The translations under genes and the position numbers were made by a program. A stretch of DNA of 8,693 nucleotides from assembly GCA_021814735.1 (NCBI GenBank), contig JAKAHX010000045.1, positions 1 through 8,693 on the forward strand, given 5' to 3'. Of the stretch, positions 6,500-8,693 are shown piece after piece. The notes below the pieces were generated by a model. It was given only the letters and a program-made list of their open reading frames with translations, was not told where the DNA came from and searched no databases. Position 1 is the first letter of the stretch. Every line of letters starts with the position of its first letter. This DNA is from Chloroflexota bacterium. GTDB taxonomy: Bacteria; Chloroflexota; Limnocylindria; Limnocylindrales; CSP1-4.

Positions 6500-7477
6500 G
6501 TGGCCGATCCCCGACCGGCAGACGCGGTTCCCGCCCCCACCTCGGACGTGGGGGCGGGAACGCGCGTCTCCGCGGCGGTGCGCCACCGCTACAGCCTCCT
6601 GACGCGCCGGGACAAGCTCATCCTGACCCTGATGGTCGGGATCCCGACCATCCTCGACCTGGTCTTCATCTGGGCACCGACGATCGCCTCGGTGGGCCTG
6701 TCGTTCACCAACTGGCGGGGCATCGGGGCGATCACGGCACAGAACTGGGTGGGCCTCCGGAACTACACGTTCCTGTTCACCCAGTACCTGTTCTTCTGGC
6801 CGGCCGTCGAGCACAACCTGATCTGGCTCATCTTCTTCGTGTGCATCGCGACGCCGTTCGGGATGTTCCTCGCCGTCCTGCTGGACCGCGACATCCGCGG
6901 CAGCGCCATCTATCAGAACGCCTTCTTCCTGCCGGTCGTCCTGTCGCTCGCCGTGGTCGGGTTCATCTGGGAGTTGCTGTACGCGCCCGGGTCGTCCGGC
7001 CTGATCGACGGCGCCCTGGGCCTGACGTCCCAGACCAACGCGATCGACTGGCTGGGCACCCCCGGGCTCAACCTGTGGGCGGTGCTGGTCGCCGCGAGCT
7101 GGCGCCAGGTCGGCTACATCATGATCCTGTACCTGGCGGGCCTGAAGAGCGTGGATCCGACGCTCCGCGAGGCGGCGGCCATCGACGGCGCCAACGAGTG
7201 GCAGACGTTCTTCCGGGTGGTCTTCCCGGTGATGGCACCGATCAACACCGTCATCCTCGTGGTGACCGTGATCGAGTCGCTGCGCGCGTTCGACATCGCC
7301 TACATCATCAACCACGGCAAGAACGGGCTGGAGCTGCTCTCCACACTGATCACCAACAACTCGATCAGTGAGGCGAACCTGATCGGGTTCGGATCGGCGA
7401 TCGCGGTGGTCCTGCTCGTCATCTCGCTGGGGCCGATCATCCTGTACCTCAACCGCGTCTTCCGGGAGGAGTCATGA
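6500..7477 (+). CDS. Carbohydrate ABC transporter permease (MalF/UgpA type)
   Basis: The product, up to 325 residues, is one half of the transmembrane channel of the importer. It has about six membrane segments (roughly 38-62, 103-128, 137-162, 190-215, 240-265, 293-316). The EAA loop that contacts the ATPase is clear: EAAAIDGANEWQTFFRVVFP at 224-243. The start is uncertain. The GTG at 6500, 19 nt after the binding-protein stop, gives the full length but has no good ribosome binding site. GTGs at 6548 and 6578 are in frame; the latter leaves a short basic N-terminus (RHRYSLLTRRDK) before the first helix, which would be normal. A strong hairpin covers 6527-6561. The stop overlaps the next permease start by 4 nt. 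Third-position GC is high throughout, so codon use does not settle the start. Confidence 0.93.
   Translation: MADPRPADAVPAPTSDVGAGTRVSAAVRHRYSLLTRRDKLILTLMVGIPTILDLVFIWAPTIASVGLSFTNWRGIGAITAQNWVGLRNYTFLFTQYLFFWPAVEHNLIWLIFFVCIATPFGMFLAVLLDRDIRGSAIYQNAFFLPVVLSLAVVGFIWELLYAPGSSGLIDGALGLTSQTNAIDWLGTPGLNLWAVLVAASWRQVGYIMILYLAGLKSVDPTLREAAAIDGANEWQTFFRVVFPVMAPINTVILVVTVIESLRAFDIAYIINHGKNGLELLSTLITNNSISEANLIGFGSAIAVVLLVISLGPIILYLNRVFREES
6527..6561 (+). promoter_or_regulatory. Perfect 14-bp hairpin at the binding-protein/permease junction
   Basis: GTTCCCGCCCCCAC (6527-6540) and GTGGGGGCGGGAAC (6548-6561) are exact reverse complements around a 7-nt loop CTCGGAC. The stem begins 47 nt after the binding-protein stop. 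In maltose-type operons a stem-loop after the binding-protein gene stabilises its message and lowers permease synthesis; the position here fits that role. There is no U-tract. If the permease starts at 6500, the hairpin lies within codons 10-21. Confidence 0.65.
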
Positions 7478-8394
7478 CCGCCGCGACCATGGTGACGGGT
7501 CGCGCGCACCGCCGGATCAGGCCGCAGCGCGTCCTCCTCCACGCGTTCCTCATGGTGACCGCGCTGCTCTGGCTCATCCCGATCCTGTACGCGTTCTACA
7601 CGGCCCTCCGCCCCGTCAGCGACACGATCCAGCACGGCTACGTCTCGCTGCCATCGACCCTCAACTTCGACAACTTCATCAACGTCTGGAGCCTGGCCGA
7701 GATCCCCTACTACTACCTGAACACGCTGATCGTGGTGGTCCCGGGCGTGATCCTGGCCCTCTTCCTCGCCTCGCTCGTGGCGTTCGCCGTGTCGCGGTTC
7801 AGCTTCCGCTTCAACGTGGCCCTGCTGATGCTGTTCACGGCCGGGAACCTGCTGCCGCCCCAGGTCATCATCGTGCCGCTCTACTGGCTCTATCTGGCCA
7901 TCCCGATCCCGGAGATCATCAAGCTGCCGTTCGTCGGGATGTTCCCCAGCGACAACGGGCTGCTCTACGACCAGTACGTCGGGATCATCCTGATCCACGT
8001 CGTCTTCCAGACCGGCTTCTGCACGTTCGTGCTCAGCAACTACATGCGCACGATCTCCAAGGAGCTCAACGAGGCGGCCCTGGTCGACGGCGCGGGCGTC
8101 TGGACCATCTACCGCAAGGTCATCCTGCCCCTCTGCACCCCTGCCCTTGCGGCGCTGGCGACCCTGGAGTTCACCTGGATCTACAACGACTTCTTCTGGG
8201 CACTGCTGCTGATGGAATCGGGCGCCAAGCGGCCCATCACGTCGGCGCTGAACAACCTTCAGGGCTCGTTCTTCACGAACTACAACCTGCTCGCCGCCGG
8301 CGCACTGCTGGCTGCCATCCCCACCGTCATCGTGTTCGTCGCCCTCCAGCGGCAGTTCGTCCGAGGCCTCACCCTCGGCTCAACGAAGGGGTAA
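7474..8394 (+). CDS. Carbohydrate ABC transporter permease (MalG/UgpE type)
   Basis: This 306-residue protein is the second channel subunit. About six hydrophobic segments are seen (near 20-43, 82-107, 114-141, 168-188, 217-248, 270-292). The EAA motif NEAALVDGAGVWTIYRKVILPL lies at 199-220, the coupling site for the ATPase. The C-terminus QRQFVRGLTLGSTKG is the standard ending of MalG-type permeases, so the gene is complete. The ATG at 7474 overlaps the upstream stop as ATGA and has GGAGGAG just upstream, inside the end of the preceding gene; equal synthesis of the two permeases by coupling is likely. The operon ends here without an ATPase gene. Confidence 0.95.
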   Translation: MTAATMVTGRAHRRIRPQRVLLHAFLMVTALLWLIPILYAFYTALRPVSDTIQHGYVSLPSTLNFDNFINVWSLAEIPYYYLNTLIVVVPGVILALFLASLVAFAVSRFSFRFNVALLMLFTAGNLLPPQVIIVPLYWLYLAIPIPEIIKLPFVGMFPSDNGLLYDQYVGIILIHVVFQTGFCTFVLSNYMRTISKELNEAALVDGAGVWTIYRKVILPLCTPALAALATLEFTWIYNDFFWALLLMESGAKRPITSALNNLQGSFFTNYNLLAAGALLAAIPTVIVFVALQRQFVRGLTLGSTKG

Positions 8395-8693
8395 CTCGCA
8401 GGGTCTCAGGGCACGTGGGGTCCGCGGGCCGGGTTCTCGGCTCGGGTCCGCGGGTCCTGGGTGGTGCTCACTCACGGGTGAGCAGCAGTGGCCCGCCCCC
8501 TCAGCTCGGCCCTGCCGGCCGACTGCCCCCGGCGCGCAACGCCGCCCTCCCGATCATGACGCCACCTCAGCCTCCGGGGTCGACGGGCGGGCAACCGGCC
8601 TGTCCCGCTCCCGGGTCAGCTGGGTCGCACGGGGCCTCGCGCCGAACGTCTCGGTTCGAGTCCTTGCACGACTGGGGGCCGCCCTGGGACTGG
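8395..8693. other. Non-coding tail of the window
   Basis: No convincing gene is seen in these 299 nt. A frame open from an ATG at 8556 to the window edge has no ribosome binding site, and its third positions are less GC-rich than those of the real genes. GCTCAC / GTGAGC arms near 8467-8484 could form a 6-bp hairpin after the operon, but no U-tract follows. The word GGTTCGAGTCC near the end looks like a tRNA T-loop, but its stem does not pair. Confidence 0.5.
8418..8454. repeat. Short direct repeat after the importer operon
   Basis: GGGTCCGCGGG occurs at 8418-8428 and again at 8444-8454, a 26-bp period, about 25 nt past the last permease. The spacer is also G/C-rich. It may be chance in a low-complexity region; no function is evident. 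Confidence 0.5.

Noticed and set aside
5170..6540. A 456-codon minus-strand open frame antisense to the binding-protein gene
   Set aside because: Its sequence is low-complexity Val/Arg/Gly/Asp with no family resemblance, while the plus strand encodes a clear Tat lipoprotein with an ideal ribosome binding site.
8645..8670. GGTTCGAGTCC, resembling a tRNA T-loop
   Set aside because: The flanking bases do not form a 5-bp T-stem, and no acceptor, D or anticodon arm can be fitted upstream. Treated as chance or a decayed remnant.
8556..8693. Frame open from an ATG to the window edge (46 codons)
   Set aside because: There is no ribosome binding site, third positions are less GC-rich than in the true genes, and the product is Pro/Gly/Ser-rich with no recognised family. 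It could only be judged with sequence beyond the window.

Overview
This is GC-rich bacterial DNA, judged by eye at close to 70% G+C, with third codon positions almost all G or C and frequent GTG starts. The substrate-binding protein has a twin-arginine lipoprotein signal and an Ala/Pro-rich linker. Promoter -10 boxes have the form TANNNT. This style fits a soil or freshwater Chloroflexota lineage (Limnocylindria-like), with Actinomycetota as the alternative. No marker gene is present, so the assignment is tentative. No rRNA, convincing tRNA, insertion sequence, CRISPR array or phage gene was seen.

Layout. Positions 1-430, minus strand: a short operon of a GlsB/YeaQ/YmgE-type small membrane protein followed by the first 50 codons of an XdhC/CoxI-family protein that runs off the window. 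Positions 431-608 are a divergent promoter region. Positions 609-1721, plus strand: the ATPase of a carbohydrate ABC importer (UgpC/MsmX/MalK type), followed by a 20-bp palindrome that may be a terminator. Positions 1997-2626, minus strand: an ICMT/phospholipid-methyltransferase-like membrane protein. Positions 2756-4797, minus strand: a two-gene operon in which a DeoR-family sugar-phosphate-responsive regulator overlaps galT (galactose-1-phosphate uridylyltransferase) by 4 nt. Positions 4798-5043 are a divergent regulatory region. Positions 5044-8394, plus strand: a Tat/lipoprotein sugar-binding protein and two MalF/MalG-type permeases, the permeases overlapping by 4 nt. Positions 8395-8693 show no convincing gene.

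How the genes fit together. The binding protein, two permeases and ATPase together make a complete carbohydrate importer of the CUT1 type. The divergent DeoR-galT pair supplies a regulator expected to sense a phosphorylated sugar and a Leloir-pathway enzyme. The simplest reading is a locus for uptake and use of galactose or a galactoside, controlled by the DeoR protein. The substrate is inferred from galT alone; galK, galE and a glycosidase are not in the window. Two near-identical 15-16 bp motifs flank the binding-protein promoter in opposite orientation. An 8-bp core of that motif recurs in the ATPase promoter, which suggests the separated ATPase gene may belong to the same regulon. A 14-bp perfect hairpin lies between the binding-protein gene and the permeases, where it could lower permease expression relative to the binding protein.

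Nothing here is clearly a new type of system. The most testable novelties are the putative DeoR operators, the SBP-permease hairpin, the long C-terminal tail of the DeoR protein with a 12-bp tandem duplication, and a possible leader peptide ahead of the ATPase gene.
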